Program-made: the position numbers and the translations under genes
Shown here: positions 10,210 to 21,939 of the stretch, one piece after another
Layout: each line of letters opens with the position of its first letter
Numbering within the stretch: the stretch's first letter is position 1
The notes under the pieces: generated by a model
Told to the model about the DNA's origin: nothing
The model's input: only the letters and a program-made list of their open reading frames with translations
Database searches by the model: none
DNA from: Ophiocordyceps camponoti-saundersi (nom. inval.)
Taxonomy: Eukaryota > Ascomycota > Sordariomycetes > Hypocreales > Ophiocordycipitaceae
Direction of reading: 5' to 3'
Length of the DNA: 64,000 nt
Assembly: GCA_003339415.1 (NCBI GenBank)
Contig: PDHQ01000018.1
Coordinates: 186,001 to 250,000, forward strand

Positions 10210-11360
10210 TTAGCAATTCCGCAATCTCGTTTCGATTATCGTTTGACGGCTCGGCTGACGGTTGCTGCCACGATGCGGAGAAGAGCCTCCGCTATCACCG
10301 TTCGATAGCGGGATGGGGGGCAGCGGACGGTAAGGGGGAGGGGCAAGGTAAGGAGGCGGAGGACGTTGACGGTAAGAGGGAGGAGCAAGGTGAGGGGGAG
10401 GAGGCAGCGGACGATTTGGTGGACGAGGGATCGGACGGGTTGGGGGAAGGGGAGGAAGCGGACGGTTAGGCGGAGGAGGAATCGGACGCTCAGGGGTAGG
10501 CGGGAGTGGACGGTTAGGCGGAGGAGGGATTGGACGGCCGGGGAGGGGAGGAAGCGGACGATCGGGGTAAGGAGGAAGCGGACGATCCGGGGGGAAAGAA
10601 AGCGGGCGGCCAGCATCTTCGGCTCTCTCCGCGGAGTGTAGAGATTCATCAACTGGCTGGTTCTCAGTAGGGAGTACGAAGCGAAGGCGGGTGCTCGCCA
10701 GAGAGGGGGGGAAATATTGTTCGGAGCCCTACCGTGGCCTTTTCCCCCACGAACAAGGGCTTCATACGGGTGGACTGGTCTGGGATTCTGAGAAGACACG
10801 GGGCTCATGGCTAGATACTCGCTTTCAGGACCTGCATAGCCTGAGCCGGGTTTCCTAATAGGCGGCCGGGGAGCGGCATAGGGAGTAACATAGTCTAAGT
10901 CGGCGTTCTGAGAAGGAAGCTGGGGAGAAGGTTTCGGAGAAGCAGAGTCTGATTCGGCTTCTCGAGTGGGAGGCCGGGCAGCGACTTTGGAAGTATCGAC
11001 TCTTCCGGCCTTCTTCGGAATCGCCGGAGCGACCTCCGGGGTGATTTTCCAATGGTTAGGAACAGCATAGTTCGGATCGGACAAGGGTGGAGCAGGCGTC
11101 TTCGGAAGCTCCGGCCTCAAGTCCGGCTGCCAACCGGTCCTCGGTCCCGGATACTGAGGCGTAGCGTAGACGGGCTCGCTTTGCGGAGGCGGCGGGAGAC
11201 CGTCTTTTCCAGGGGCTTCGATCGAATGTCCAGTGCTGGGTCCGGTCTGGGCGAGGCCGGGTTGGCTTGGGTCCTGTGGTGATATCGGCCCTGCTGGGAG
11301 GGCTTGGATGGATACGAAGAGGAGGGCGGTCGTGGCCCAGCTGGTGATGGGCTGGATCAT
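10210..11360 (-). CDS. Secreted proline-rich tandem-repeat protein
   Basis: The signal peptide is MIQPITSWATTALLFVSIQA, followed by a Pro/Ser/Tyr-rich region. The C-terminal third is a tandem array of 8-9-residue units of the type [NDEG]-R-P-[LI]-P-P-x-P. That array is in a different frame from the N-terminal part. A 116-bp intron (10617-10732; donor GTAGGG, acceptor GAAG) joins the frames and gives about 344 residues ending at 10210. Alternatively, a one-base length error in the seven-G run at 10705-10711 would join them without splicing. Without either, a 374-residue frame runs on to 10236, but its tail is only an off-frame reading of the repeats (RFLLTPIVRFLP). Proline-rich secreted repeats suggest a wall or adhesive function, or binding to SH3/WW-like partners; this is inference. 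Confidence 0.62.
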
Positions 11361-11910
11361 GGTGGAGGGAGTCTGGGGAAGAGGATCAAGAGGGATCGGT
11401 AGGTAGTGAGAAAGAAGAAGAGTGAAGGGTGATGGCCCGGTTAGTTGTCTATGCCTACATGTGTTGTCTAGGAAGGTTATCCTCTAGACTCTGCTCGTAA
11501 ACAGCATGACTATCTCGTGAAGAAGAAAACGTTTGACTCGAAGGCTAGACACATGGCATTGATGAATACGAGCGGTTGTGAGTTTTTCCCTCCTCTCAAA
11601 GTTTAACACTCGTAAAGTGGAAGAGGAGACGTCTGACGACGATACACCGATACACCGAGGATGGTGGATAGAGAGCTCGATGGATACGGATGGAGCAAGT
11701 CTCGGTCTCTCCCACAACTCACTTGGCCAAGACCGCAAACAGTTGAGCCCATCTGGACTTACGCATCATTTGCATGGGTTTCGGCTCCCCCAATCTGAGG
11801 AATGAAGGGCTGCACCACGATTCACACAGGAAGGGCTTCGTATAACGGTCAGGTCACAACCCTTCAAGGGGCAAACCTCTGCTTCACCCCGATGCTTCAA
11901 CAAAGAAACC
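11361..11910. other. Divergent intergenic region
   Basis: A 550-bp spacer between the start of the minus-strand proline-repeat gene and the start of the plus-strand cysteine-module gene, so it probably holds both promoters. No repeats or coding features stand out. Confidence 0.55.
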
Positions 11911-14900
11911 ATGGCCTTACGGTTTCTACTCTACTTTCTCTTCTGGGAGTTTGCAGAAACTGTTCAAGTTGAAAGACTGCAGAGGTTAGTTGCCACCGTC
12001 GTCCCGTCGCTAGGTTTTACGCAGTACATTCATTCATAACCTCACCTCTCGAAACTCCAGTCTTGACCCGAACAAGCTGTACTCCAGCATCAAGTCCATA
12101 GAAAACACAACCTCAGCATGGCCGTCGAGCAATGTCTTGAAGAGAACTGTGCCTCTCTGCAACCCGACGAAACTACGGTCGGCAAAAGAGATCTCGGCTG
12201 AAAAGTTCAGAACCTTGGCTGACAAGTTTGGACTGGCCAAGACTCCTCAACAGAGATGGGCGTCCCAGGAAGCATACGCTGAACTCTCCAAAGAGATTCA
12301 ATTGCTACGCCCGTCCAGAACGGCCGGTTTCAAGGTGCCTGCTATAAAGGGGGCCACTGCCAAGGCGGGCATTGCCATGGCTATCGTCGGCCTCCCCCTC
12401 TGGGGACTCGCCATCAGGGAAACGTTCGCTTCGGAATCTAGTACCGGCTTCGACAAGGCGGCCGTGCTCACTGCGGCCGTGCCGTTCGTCGGCTGCTATG
12501 TCTCGGATATGAACAAGCTGGACCACGCTTATAGGGATGGCTTTCCAACTCAGGACGCCGTGGACGTTGCCTTGTCAGTCGTCGATTCCCTTTCGTGCTA
12601 CGTCGTCAATGCGCTTTACTTTACTCCTCTTTTGCCCTACGCCTTGGCGTACTCGGCAGCAAGGATGGCCGTAGACGCATACGTGACATACGCGTTACCG
12701 AGGAACCCGACCGTTAAGCCGGAAGACGTGGCTGACATCCGCCGGGACGGCTGGAGAAAGGTGCTGGAGGGAGTTGAGGAGACGGTCATGTCGAGAAACT
12801 GGACGGACAACGTGGAAGCAATGCACCGGAGAGGAAGATACGGCCCTCTGACGGTGGCGGCACTCGCGGCTGGTAACTTCGAGGCTCAAGTACAGAAGCT
12901 GGTGAGAAACGCGAGCGAAGACGAGGAGTGGGAGATTCAAGTCCGCGTCGATGGCGAGGACTTCTCCATGAGCCGGGAACTCTGCGCCGCTCTGAAGAGA
13001 CAGAGGGATAAGCTGAGGCACGCAATTACCCGGTTCGTCGCCACCAGGCTGCACAATGCAGCGTCCCAGTACGAGGATGAGCTGTACGAGGAGTTGCGGA
13101 TGAAGTGGCAATGGCCGTGGGAAGACGGGAAACAGACCCCGGCCTTGGATCGGCTCAGGCAACTACAAGCTACTCAACCCCTGATCAGAACCAGATCTAC
13201 CCTGCTATTGCACCAGAGGATCGAAGAGTGGCTGGATGACTCTCTGGGTCGGAAGCAGGATCCCGTTTCACCTTGCGAAGACGTCCACCTGCCAAACTTG
13301 TACGCGCCAAACGAAGCGTGCAAGGATCCTTGTCGATCAGCGGCTAGGCGCTGGTGGAATCACGCGTCGGAACTGGGATGGGGCCTGACCCCTGAAGGCC
13401 ATGGAATCTGGGGCTGCGTCGTCTATCGCGACGGGAGAAGAGAGGGCGCGGAATCACCCGATTGCTGCCCTTATGCTGCCTTTGACCTGGAAGGATTTGG
13501 CTTGTCGAGGAAGAATGGGAGCTCAGGCATCTTTCTCGTAAGGCCATCTCTCTCTTATGTTATATGGATAGGGACGACGGTTGCTAACAGAATATTGGCA
13601 GGGGAAACGATGCGTCGAGTTTGGGCGCGAAAAGTCCAGTCTCAGCGCTATATATCAGTTCATGGATCCGTCGTCGTCGACAACTGCCTCGACGGCTGTG
13701 GAAACTCCAGCCGCTGTGGAAACGCCAACCGTGAAGCTGACGGAGGACCCGGCCTGTTCACAACCCTGTAGGGAACCGCATGAAGGGACGAGGTTTGAGG
13801 AAATCCACAGCGAAGGGGTTGGAATCTATGGTTGTCAGGTTCGGAATTCGGCGGGCATGACTCTTTGGCAGGGCGCCCCCCGATGCTGTCGTTATCGGGA
13901 ACTCACACTGCGGGACGTCGATATCGGCATCTATCAGGGTCTTGTGAGTCTTTCTTTGCTACTTAAAGCCGCTTGAAGCAGCTGATCTGCTAACGTGTAT
14001 CTCGTACAAGAAGCGTTGCGTCTCAGACCAATCTGTGCCTCTGCCTCCTCAGGTTTCGACTGCGAAGGTGCAGCAAGCAAACTCGAGCGTCGGTCAACTC
14101 GAAGGTGTCAGAGTGTGCTGGGACGGGCTGCTCGGTCGTGATGATGGCTGCTTTACTGAGGAACAGGTGACTGCGGAGGAATGCGGTATGGGAATCCTGA
14201 CTTGACCCTCCTGACTCGTTCGAGGCATTGACGTCTTAAGCAGTCAAATTCTCTGAGAGTCCTCAGCCTCACTGGAAAGCGAACGGCTTACGACTGGGTA
14301 AAGATACTGGTAGTTGTACGTTTTACACGTGAGTCCCGCCTATGTCTGTCGTTCACCTCTTCCGCCAGCTCTCTTGTTATACCAATGACGCAAAAAGCTA
14401 ACATGGTAGTGAACAAGAGACGATGGCTGTTCTTCCGATGATAACTTCGAGGCCCCTCCCTCGGCGGACTTGGACTTCACCACGAGCGACAGGGACTTGG
14501 CCGATGTCGCCAGTCAGGTCCGTTCATTTCGTTGCAAGGGTCGTGATTCGCATAACCGTACGTGGCGTCCATGGTACTACGGGAAGGACGTAGTCGATGA
14601 GCTCGACGACTGCTTCCAGGCATTGACAAACTCGTCACTAGCCTTTGAGCCGAGATGCGAGCGTCTTGTCGGGTCAATGGTCTTTTGCGAGAGGTCGAGC
14701 GATAAGGGGGTCTGTTACTACGCGAGAGTCACGCCTCCTTGGCTTGACGGCCGGCAAGAGAGCTGTAAGAACAGGCTACCGTTGTTCAAGACGACGGAGA
14801 ATTGTGTCGGGACGAGAAGGTGGTGTGAATCTGCGGCTGAAGAGAAGAGCTTGCTGTGGCAGTCGGGTATGAGCGTTGAAGAATGCCTGAGTCGGCATCA

Positions 14901-14937
14901 TGGCAGAGATGGTATCCAGTGGCCCAAGGCGGAGTGA
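11911..14937 (+). CDS. Secreted cysteine-module protein, enterotoxin-like non-catalytic region
   Basis: Six exons: 11911-11984, 12061-13537, 13602-13943, 14011-14185, 14244-14328 and 14418-14937. The product is about 890 residues. The start gives a short hydrophobic signal peptide (MALRFLLYFLFWEFAETVQ). Residues about 120-220 hold hydrophobic helices (GIAMAIVGLPLWGLAI, KAAVLTAAVPFVGC). From memory, these match the region after the catalytic domain in heat-labile-enterotoxin-like proteins of insect-pathogenic Hypocreales. No ADP-ribosyltransferase domain is visible: I see no R-S-ExE set in the first 120 residues. Two cysteine modules follow (about 428-522 and 567-636), each with a PCR motif, a G-I-[WY]-G-C motif, a CC pair and a KRCV end; both are interrupted by an intron just before KRCV, indicating internal duplication. 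The last exons form another Cys-rich domain. Activity unknown; family call moderate. Confidence 0.62.
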
Positions 14938-15190
14938 CGGTTTCCCTTCCCCACAGGCAACGAAGGAGAAGAAGCAGCCAAACTTGTCGATCGTTACAGA
15001 AAAAACAAGGTTGACGGACATAAAGACGGTTGGCAGAGAGACAGACGGACGGACGTTGGCTGAGCTAAAAATAGGTCACCTTGGGACCTTGGATCCACTC
15101 CCCAACCCAGCCTCGGTAAAGGGTACGAGCAGGATACATAGGTACATACGGCGGGTAAAGCGCGGGACGAGCTGAAAACGCCCCGACTCA

Positions 15191-15195
15191 GTCTT
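15191..15195. repeat. 5-bp target-site duplication, left copy
   Basis: GTCTT directly before the left LTR. The same five bases follow the right LTR at 21083-21087. Confidence 0.85.
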
Positions 15196-15337
15196 TGTTA
15201 AGGGGGTCCACGTGACCAGCCCCGCCCGACCTCGCACACGACCTAGCCTAGCCATCCTAGCCTAGACCTAGCACACACATAATACACACATATCAGTGCA
15301 CCCACCCGATGGCCTGTGCCCACCTTATATCACCATA
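15196..15337 (+). repeat. Left LTR of Copia element
   Basis: A 142-bp copy, begins TGTTAAGG and ends CACCATA, matching 20941-21082 except at three positions. All three differences are C-to-T or G-to-A changes in CpA/TpG context in this left copy (for example CACC-TTATAT versus CACC-TTGTGT). It is GC-rich and retains many CA and TG steps, unlike the element interior. Confidence 0.93.
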
Positions 15338-15350
15338 GGTTATGAGCGCC
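15338..15350 (+). other. Putative primer-binding site, tRNA-iMet anticodon arm
   Basis: The bases directly after the left LTR (GGTTATGAGCGCC) are complementary over about ten bases to the anticodon stem-loop of initiator tRNA-Met (GCTCATAACC). Priming by an internal tRNA half is known for Copia-type elements of flies and some fungi. The ATG within it has escaped the mutation seen further inside. Confidence 0.65.
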
Positions 15351-18300
15351 TTCTAATACGCTTCCGCTACGCTAAAGTTCACGATACCTTTATTTTTTCC
15401 TACTTTTAGGCTTATTTAATTAATTCGGAACGCTATAATATAACGGAAAATTCTATACGTAGAATAAAAACGAAGAAAATTATTTTATACTAATTTTAGT
15501 AGCGAAAAATTTAACTAGCTTTCTCGATCCGGAGGCATAATACTAAATAATAAGAAAAAGCGTAAAATACGATAAATAAGAATAGATAACTATATCTTCG
15601 TCCTTTAGTAGCACGAAGCTTAAGGGCGCTATAAGCTATATTAAGTAGTATAGATCTCTTATAGCGGTAGCCCGAATTAATAAGGTAAAACTATTTATCT
15701 TCGATAATAAGGTTCCGACCTAACTTATTAATAAAGATAAAGCTATTAAATATAACGATAAAATAGAGATTACCGTAGGAATTATCTTATAGTCCCTTTC
15801 CGGTAAAGCTATTAATAATATTACCCGATTTAGCTAGGATAAAAATACTATAATATATAATATCTATCTCTTAGCTAAGAAATAAGCTAAAATATTAACG
15901 AAGATATAACCTCGATATATTCTTTAATATTAGTATTAGCTTAAGCTAAAAGACGATATAATTAAAAGTTAGAGAGCTTTTAAGAAAGACCTTTAAGGCC
16001 TCTAAAACTAGATTATTATAGATAAAGATATAGGGGCTAATTTTAAAGAGATATTATATATCTACGCTTAGAAAGCTATTAATACTATCTAAACTCTATA
16101 CCCCGTTATCGCTAAGAAGTAGGATTACGATATAGATAGCCCTTCTAAGTTATCTTTTAACGATATTAATACGTATATTTTATTACGAATTGCTAACTTC
16201 GAGATAAGCCGTAACTTATCGAGCGGAAAGGCACTTTCCGTAATATAGAATTAACCTTAGAAGAAGAAGCCGGAGAATAAGGGTAATAGTAATAATAATA
16301 ATAAGCCGAAGCTATCGTTATCGAACTCGAAGATACGTATCGTACCCTATATACTAAAGCGTATAAATATAACGAACGAGATTATAACCCTCTTTTACTA
16401 CGGTTATAACGTCTATCTAGGAGGTTATATTTATTTAAAGGAATAATGCTAGGTTCTCTACCCCGAGCTCTGGCCGCCACTTATTCTTAGGTAACGTAGG
16501 AATAGTAACGCGAGTTCCGTAGGTAGTAGCGCGGATATAATATCGGCAGGGAAGAGCACCGTAGCTTATATTATTAATACTGCCCTTAAAGGTCGCGATA
16601 GCCCTATTTTATAGAACGCTATAGTTATCGATATTAGCTATACCTTATACTTTTTTAATAATAAGGGATAGTTTAATTAATATAAAGAATTTAATAGCCC
16701 TCGATACCTTACGGCGTCGAATAGTAAGCCCTTATTCTATTACGGCTAAGGTAGCGTTACGATTATAGCTTCTAACGGCTATTTAATTACCTTTAAAGAG
16801 GTATTTTATAATATAGATATCCTAGTTAATCTTATTTCCGCCGATTAACTTAATAGAAAGGAAATTTATATCGATAGTAAAAGAATACGCTTTTAATAAT
16901 AAGGCCGCACCGTCTGCCACCTCTCTTAGATAGGAGGCGTCGCTAATATTACGGGCGCTAAGGCTCTAAAGCCTCTTATAATAGCTGCCTTACCTATAAA
17001 AGAAAAGGAAGTCGATTATATAGTAATATATCGACGCCTTAGGCACGTAGGCAAAGATAGGATCCTCGAGGCCTGCCGCAAATCTGGCCTCACGATTAAG
17101 AAGAATACCTTCGAATTATTCTACTACTAAGCCTACTAACTTAGAAAAATAGATACCGTGATTAGTCGAGATCCCGCTATTTTACTTACGAGTTTCCTAT
17201 AATATATCTTCTAGGATTTTATCTAATATTCTCTAATAGCTTATAAGGGTTATTAGTATACGCTTTACGGAATCGATACCTATACTAACTATTACTAGGT
17301 TTTTTTTACGAAAACCTATAATAAAGCTTTTAAATAGCTTAAAGCGTGGAAACGTAGCGTTAATATTATTATAAGAGGCTATCACGTCTAAATTATAGGA
17401 TTCGATAACGCCCTTAAATTTACGTAATAAAAAATTAGGAATTAGGCCGTAGACGAAGGCTTTATTTTGCGAACTTATGCCCCTTATACCCTAGCCTAGA
17501 ACGGCCGAGCCGAACGCGCTAAGCGCACTTTAATAGATACCGCGAGGGCTATATATATCGAGACGAAGCTGCCCGAGAAATTATAGCCGTTTTTTATCGA
17601 TACTAGCGCCTACGTATAAAATTTACTTCTATCCTCGACTAACCCGAAGAATTAGAGCCTTATTAAGATAGTAATAGCCGCGATCCGTATACCCTATAAA
17701 TATTCGATTAAATATATATAATTATAGGGTTATAAGGCATACGTTATTATCCCTCCTTAATATCGAATTTAGAGCGCTAAAATAGCCCCTTAAGCTAAGG
17801 AAGGCCGCCTCGTCGGCATAGAAGGCCTTTACGGGCATATCTATAAGATATATCTACCCGAAGAAGATAAGATTATTAGGGCTAGAGACGTTAAGTTCTA
17901 TAACCTGGCCGATCTAAAGCTCGATTAAATAGTTAAATACGTCGCAGAGCCCGAGATTAAGGAAGATTAGGAAGATTAACTTAATAAAGACGAATTCTTC
18001 TAATTCGGACCTAACAATATTAATAATAATAATAACGATAATAATTATAATCGTCCTAGCGATCGAAGCTTATAAGAGCCTGCTAGTAACCTTAAGGCGG
18101 GAAACGCACCTAATTTAGGTAATAAAACCGCAGGCCCTTCTTAATCTAAAAAACTAGCTACGCCTCCGAACACGATATAATTCCTTACGCCCAATTAAAT
18201 ACCCTATAGTGCTTAATTTAATAATCTAGCCGATAAAGAAGCTCCTCCGTAGGCTAAGCTAAGGAATAAGGCTATAATACCTACTACTAATCGTAAGACC

Positions 18301-20940
18301 CGTTTTACGATAGCCGTTATAGCTAAATCTGCTACTAACGCCGTTTTTAGAGATATCGACGAAGAAGAGGTAGAGATTCCCGACTTCGTCCTTCCGATTA
18401 ACGCCGTATTTAACGTTTTAATACTATTAACGCTTAAGGGCTAGTAGGATATCCGTAAGTAATCCGATTATCTCTCTTATTAGCGCCTAGCGATAAATAC
18501 CGAAATTAAAGCTCTTTATAGTCGATAAACCTAGGATCTTATTAATTAACCTATTAGTAAGTAAGTTCTACTTAGTAAATAGGTATTTACGATAAAAACG
18601 CCCGAGAATAAAGCTATAATTACTAAGGTATGCTAGTACGTGAGAGAGGATAAAGAAAAGGCCTTGCACTCTATCGAGGACCTCTACGCCGCTATTATAT
18701 ACCTCTTTTCCGTTCGAGTATTCCTATCGATCGTAGCCTCCTAAGATCTTAAATAGTAATAATTTAATATCGTAAACGCGTTTATTAACGCCCCTTATTA
18801 GGAGGAATTTTTCGTCGATTAGCCGTATCTCTTCGAAGATAGCACGAATCGAGTATATAGGCTTAATTAAGCCCTATACGGCCTTAAGTTATCTCCCGTA
18901 ATATAGTTTATATACGTAAGCGAGGCCCTTAAACGCCGTAAATAGTAATAACTTAAATCCGAGTTTTATATCTATACTTATCCTAAGGGATTTATTATAC
19001 TCCTTTATATTAACGATACTATAATTATAGCGCTTATAGCCGCTCTTATAGATAAGGGAAAGGGCATTTTAAAAGAATTATAAGATCTACGCGACTTAGG
19101 CGAACTTACTACCTTCTTAAGCTTATAATTCCGTAGGAACCGTGCTACGTATATAATCTACGTATACTAAGAGAAATATACTACTAAAATACTCGAATTA
19201 TTCGGCGAAGGCGTTACGAACGCCGTATAAACGCCTTAACTACTTAAGGTTAAAATACCCGCTAATTAAAAGATATAGCCGCTTACGATACCTTAAAAAG
19301 AATAGCTAAAGAGGATAGGTAGTATAAATTATCTCTCTAATAGTATAAGGCCTAACTTAGCCTTTACGAATAGTAAATTATACGAAGGTAACCTTAATCT
19401 AACCGCCTCGCACTTTCTTATATAGAAGAATTTAATACGTTATCTTTATAGCACGAAGAACCTTAGCCTTACGCTTAAAGGAGCTTATAGCCCTTATAAT
19501 CTAAAACCTCGTATCTTTATAGATACCTCTTTTGCAGATAATTTATATATAAGATACTCGATAGCCGGATATATCGTTTTCGTTAGTATAAGCCCCGTAT
19601 ATTAGAAATCGAAACGGCAAACGCTTATAACGCTATCGTTAATAGAGGCTAAATTTATTAATTTAACGCTTATAAGTATAAGCCTAATTTAGATAAACGA
19701 GATTCTTAAAAACTTAAAGCTACCGTAGTAATAGACGCTTATAATTATATTTACCGATAGCCTTAATACTAAAGCTATCGCCCTTAATAAGTTTAAAGTA
19801 GCCCGAACGAGGTATATTAATATACGATATAAATAAGTTATTAATCGCGTGGAAAAGCAATTCTTTACGATTTAATATATCGGCATAGCCGATATAGCCG
19901 CAGATAGCCTTATAAAGCCTCTATAGCGTCTCTAATACGCTAAATTCGTCTATATATTATATCTTTCCGACCCGAAAATTATAATCTTACCCTTTAAGGC
20001 TAAAAATAATATAAAGAGCAGCCCTCGTACGCTATTAGATAAGCCTAGGGCGCCTAATAATAAAGCCCGCGATACCCTTATACCGCCTAATAATAATAGC
20101 ACCGATACCGAATAAACTAATCGATCGAATCGAAAGACTAATAAATAATATAGTATAAGATTTCTATTACTAGGGGATCCCGTACCTAAAAGGGGGATTT
20201 TAAGGAAAAAGAGTAATTAGCGTCGCGCTATAGCTATCGATTAAGATAAGATAGATCGTTCTAAAAAGGCAGGTATCGATTAAGAGAGGACGGATAAGGT
20301 ATATCGCGATTATTAGCCTTATCGTTAGCCCGGCTTCGTGCCGCTACCGATCCCGCGATATATGCCCTTTAATACGCCTCTAAGCGATTATTACGGCCTT
20401 AAAAGTATTAATAGTAGGCACCTTTAAGCCCCTTATTATTAGATATATTAACTCGCATAACTTTAGCGGTATTTCCCTACTAAGCGATGCGAATAACGAT
20501 ACCTCTCTCTATATATATATACTACCGTAAGGCTTATAGCCTATCTTTAGCCCCTAGCCTAAAGAGGAATTTTCCTTTAAATTAGGCCTCTTAATGCCCT
20601 TTATATAGGCGTTTTAACCCCTCTTAACGGCTTAATTTAACTTTCTTAACGGCTTAGATTAACCTATTTAAGGCCCCTTAAGAGTAGCTTAGAGAGGCCT
20701 ATTCCTACTATTTTCTATTATTTCCTTTACTAATCGACCGATCCGGAACGGAATAACCTTATCCGGGACTTAATTTAATCTCTTAGATCCTATTTTTTTA
20801 TTGCGTTTTTAAGCTATTTAAGCCCTTTGCCGGCCCTTTAAGAAAAGCCTAAAAACGCTATTTTTGCTATTTTATTGTTTTCCGCGCTTTGCGGCACGGG
20901 ATAACTATTTTCCGCTCGTTTAAGCGGGCCTGAAGGGGGG

Positions 20941-21082
20941 TGTTAAGGGGGTCCACGTGACCAGCCCCGCCCGACCTCGCACACGACCTAGCCTAGCCAT
21001 CCTAGCCTAGACCTAGCACACACATAATACACACACATCAGTGCACCCACCCGATGGCCTGTGCCCACCTTGTGTCACCATA
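20941..21082 (+). repeat. Right LTR of Copia element
   Basis: A 142-bp copy preceded by a nine-purine tract (20932-20940) and followed by the GTCTT target duplication. This copy carries the unmutated base at all three positions that differ from the left LTR. Confidence 0.93.
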
Positions 21083-21087
21083 GTCTT
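21083..21087. repeat. 5-bp target-site duplication, right copy
   Basis: GTCTT, identical to 15191-15195; it fixes the insertion boundaries. Confidence 0.85.
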
Positions 21088-21939
21088 CATTCCATTCCTC
21101 ACAATGGCCGCGTGACAGGTAGCTTGCAGGTACCTTCTGCCTTGGCTACCCCTATAAGCTACAGGCTATAGCCGCTGTCCAACGGGCAGGTTTCGACACT
21201 AAAATGTGCCTTTCGCTGATGGAGGGATAGGCCTGACATGTAGATCCCGGGTCCAGAGGTAGCTGGACAGTACCCCGCCACGCCAGCCACGGCTAGGAAG
21301 GTACCTTTGGAGAACCTGGACAGGGGGGGGGGGGGGATACTGGACGGACGCGCTTGCGGGAAAAACAAATTTTCGTCTCATGCAAATGATTATCGCAGAT
21401 CGTGATCCTCGTCTTCTTCCTGCTGCTCCTGCTTCCTCCTCCTCCTCCTCTCCCATCTCCACCACACCACCACGTCGACCACCACCACCATTACAGTCTC
21501 TTCCTCCTATTCCGCCTCCTCCTCCTCCTCATCTTCTTCTCCAGCAATCATTATCTCTCTCTCTCTCTCTCTCTCTCTCCCCTTTCAATTCGCCTCTTCT
21601 CTGTTCGGCGCCGCCCCCGCCCCAACTCGCTTTCTCTCTCTCTTTCTCTCTCGCGCTCGCTTGCTCGTCCCCGTCGATCCTTGTCGCCTTTGCAACGCCC
21701 TTTGTTGTCCCCTTTCTTCTTCCTCTCAACGCTCTCCGTCCATCGCTTCGCCCCTACTCTCTTCGGCCCCGTGACCGACAACATCACGCCGAGCTCGAGC
21801 CTCCGACATTACATACACACAAAACCAAACGCACACACAAACACAATCTCCAATATACTCTCATCTACTGGCCCCTTTTCTATCGCGGACCCTCACTTGG
21901 CCGCCTCGGCCAGAAGAGGTTGCGCAAAATTTCAAGGCC
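21088..21939. promoter_or_regulatory. Pyrimidine-rich promoter and leader of CSC1-like gene
   Basis: About 850 bp without a supported gene. From about 21400 the plus strand becomes strongly CT-rich, with TCC/CCA repeats and a CT dinucleotide run near 21555-21580. Long pyrimidine tracts just upstream of the start codon are typical of fungal transcription start regions. A ten-G run lies near 21326. The Ser/Leu/Pro-rich frames across 21380-21970 are products of this composition. Confidence 0.6.

Larger units (their letters stand above)
15196..21082 (+). mobile_element. RIP-degraded Ty1/Copia LTR retrotransposon
   Basis: A complete 5,887-bp insertion with two 142-bp LTRs and a 5-bp target duplication. 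The interior has almost no CpA/TpG and very many TpA, with CpG retained, which is the signature of saturated RIP; consequently almost no ATG remains and stops are everywhere. Remnants in one direction identify the family: an eroded zinc-knuckle region (about 16380-16440), a GAG-pre-integrase block reading RRLRHVGKDRI (about 17030-17065), the reverse-transcriptase core at 19006-19017 reading YIND where YVDD is expected, and a Copia-type RNase H block reading YWKSKRQTL then EAKF (about 19600-19660). The order integrase before reverse transcriptase is that of Copia. A purine tract at 20932-20940 precedes the right LTR. The element cannot encode a working protein. Confidence 0.9.

Noticed and set aside
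15338..20940. CRISPR-like or other regular repeat structure in the AT-rich interior
   Set aside because: The monotony comes from loss of CpA/TpG; no spaced direct repeats were seen.
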